Shown here: one piece after another, positions 39,205-39,239 of the stretch
Layout of the letters: the number at the start of each line of letters is the position of its first letter
Position numbering within the stretch: the first letter of the stretch is position 1
Source of the DNA: Prevotella sp. UBA2850
GTDB taxonomy: Bacteria > Bacteroidota > Bacteroidia > Bacteroidales > Bacteroidaceae
DNA: 39,239 nt
NCBI GenBank assembly: GCA_002350805.1
Contig: DEFO01000047.1
Span: 62,047 to 101,285, forward strand
Reading direction: 5' to 3'
The notes under the pieces: model-generated
What the model was told of the DNA's origin: nothing
Database searches by the model: none
Seen by the model: the letters and a program-made list of their open reading frames with translations, nothing else
Translations under genes and position numbers: made by a program

Positions 39205-39239
39205 AATTAGGCATTAAATACACTCCAATTAGGCATTAA
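39202..39239 (+). repeat. 22-nt-period repeat cut by the window end
   Basis: Two exact 16-nt copies TCCAATTAGGCATTAA (39202-39217, 39224-39239) with a 22-nt period. The array probably continues beyond the window. On the minus strand it contains TTAATGCCT, also present in the 22-nt array at 6298-6385. Confidence 0.7.

Overview
The window looks like a chromosomal segment of a Bacteroidota bacterium, most likely Prevotellaceae (Prevotella or a close relative). The evidence is: Bacteroidota-type promoters (TAnnTTTG at -7, several with TTTG about 19-21 nt upstream), weak Shine-Dalgarno signals, a GldB-like lipoprotein, DUF4861 proteins, a DPP4-type S9 peptidase, an outer-membrane barrel protein, and GH92, GH9, GH105 and PL11 carbohydrate enzymes. 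No rRNA, tRNA, insertion sequence, phage gene or CRISPR array was found.

Layout. 0.2-6.2 kb: mtaB (tRNA methylthiotransferase), a GT2 glycosyltransferase, a first DUF4861 protein, a GldB-like lipoprotein and a TIGR01212-type radical SAM protein. 6.4-10.1 kb: a secreted dipeptidyl-peptidase IV and a second DUF4861 protein. 10.1-13.7 kb: iorA-iorB plus a PLP aminotransferase, probably an aromatic amino acid / aryl-pyruvate module. 13.8-19.1 kb: kdsB (LPS Kdo activation), divergent from a secreted 14-repeat MORN protein, then a YhcH-type protein, a branching enzyme that looks like the eukaryotic type, and a small TPR-like membrane protein. 19.2-21.8 kb (minus strand): a TrmH-type RNA methyltransferase, a short FolK-like protein and an M64 metallopeptidase. 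22.1-28.5 kb: an iron-containing alcohol dehydrogenase, a GH9 glycosidase and a large outer-membrane barrel protein with an Arg/Gly-rich tail. 28.5-33.3 kb: the ABC-F protein EttA, a 25-residue single-span membrane ORF, a thioredoxin-like protein and a GH92 protein. 33.3-35.3 kb: a sigma-factor/macro-like fusion divergent from a small von Willebrand A protein. 35.4-38.9 kb (minus strand): a PL11-GH105 pair for rhamnogalacturonan I breakdown.

The most unusual signal is between the genes. Many of the longer intergenic gaps hold a short tandem array with its own unit length (7, 8, 9, 11-12, 14, 21, 22 or 23 nt). Two families recur. One is a 21-nt unit found directly downstream of three genes (first DUF4861 gene, DPP4 gene, kdsB), always in the same orientation relative to the upstream gene. 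The other is a compound element: an 8/9-nt array, then a core containing TTTGGACAATA, then a 14-nt array. It occurs at about 19.1, 21.9 and 34.5 kb, and a further 20-of-21-nt match is shared by the first two copies. Two 23-nt arrays start inside the last codons of a gene and run out past its stop codon.

Other leads are a 13-bp hairpin that buries the start codon of the outer-membrane barrel gene, and the sigma/macro fusion with a possible internal start. All functional calls come from reading motifs by eye; no database search was run.
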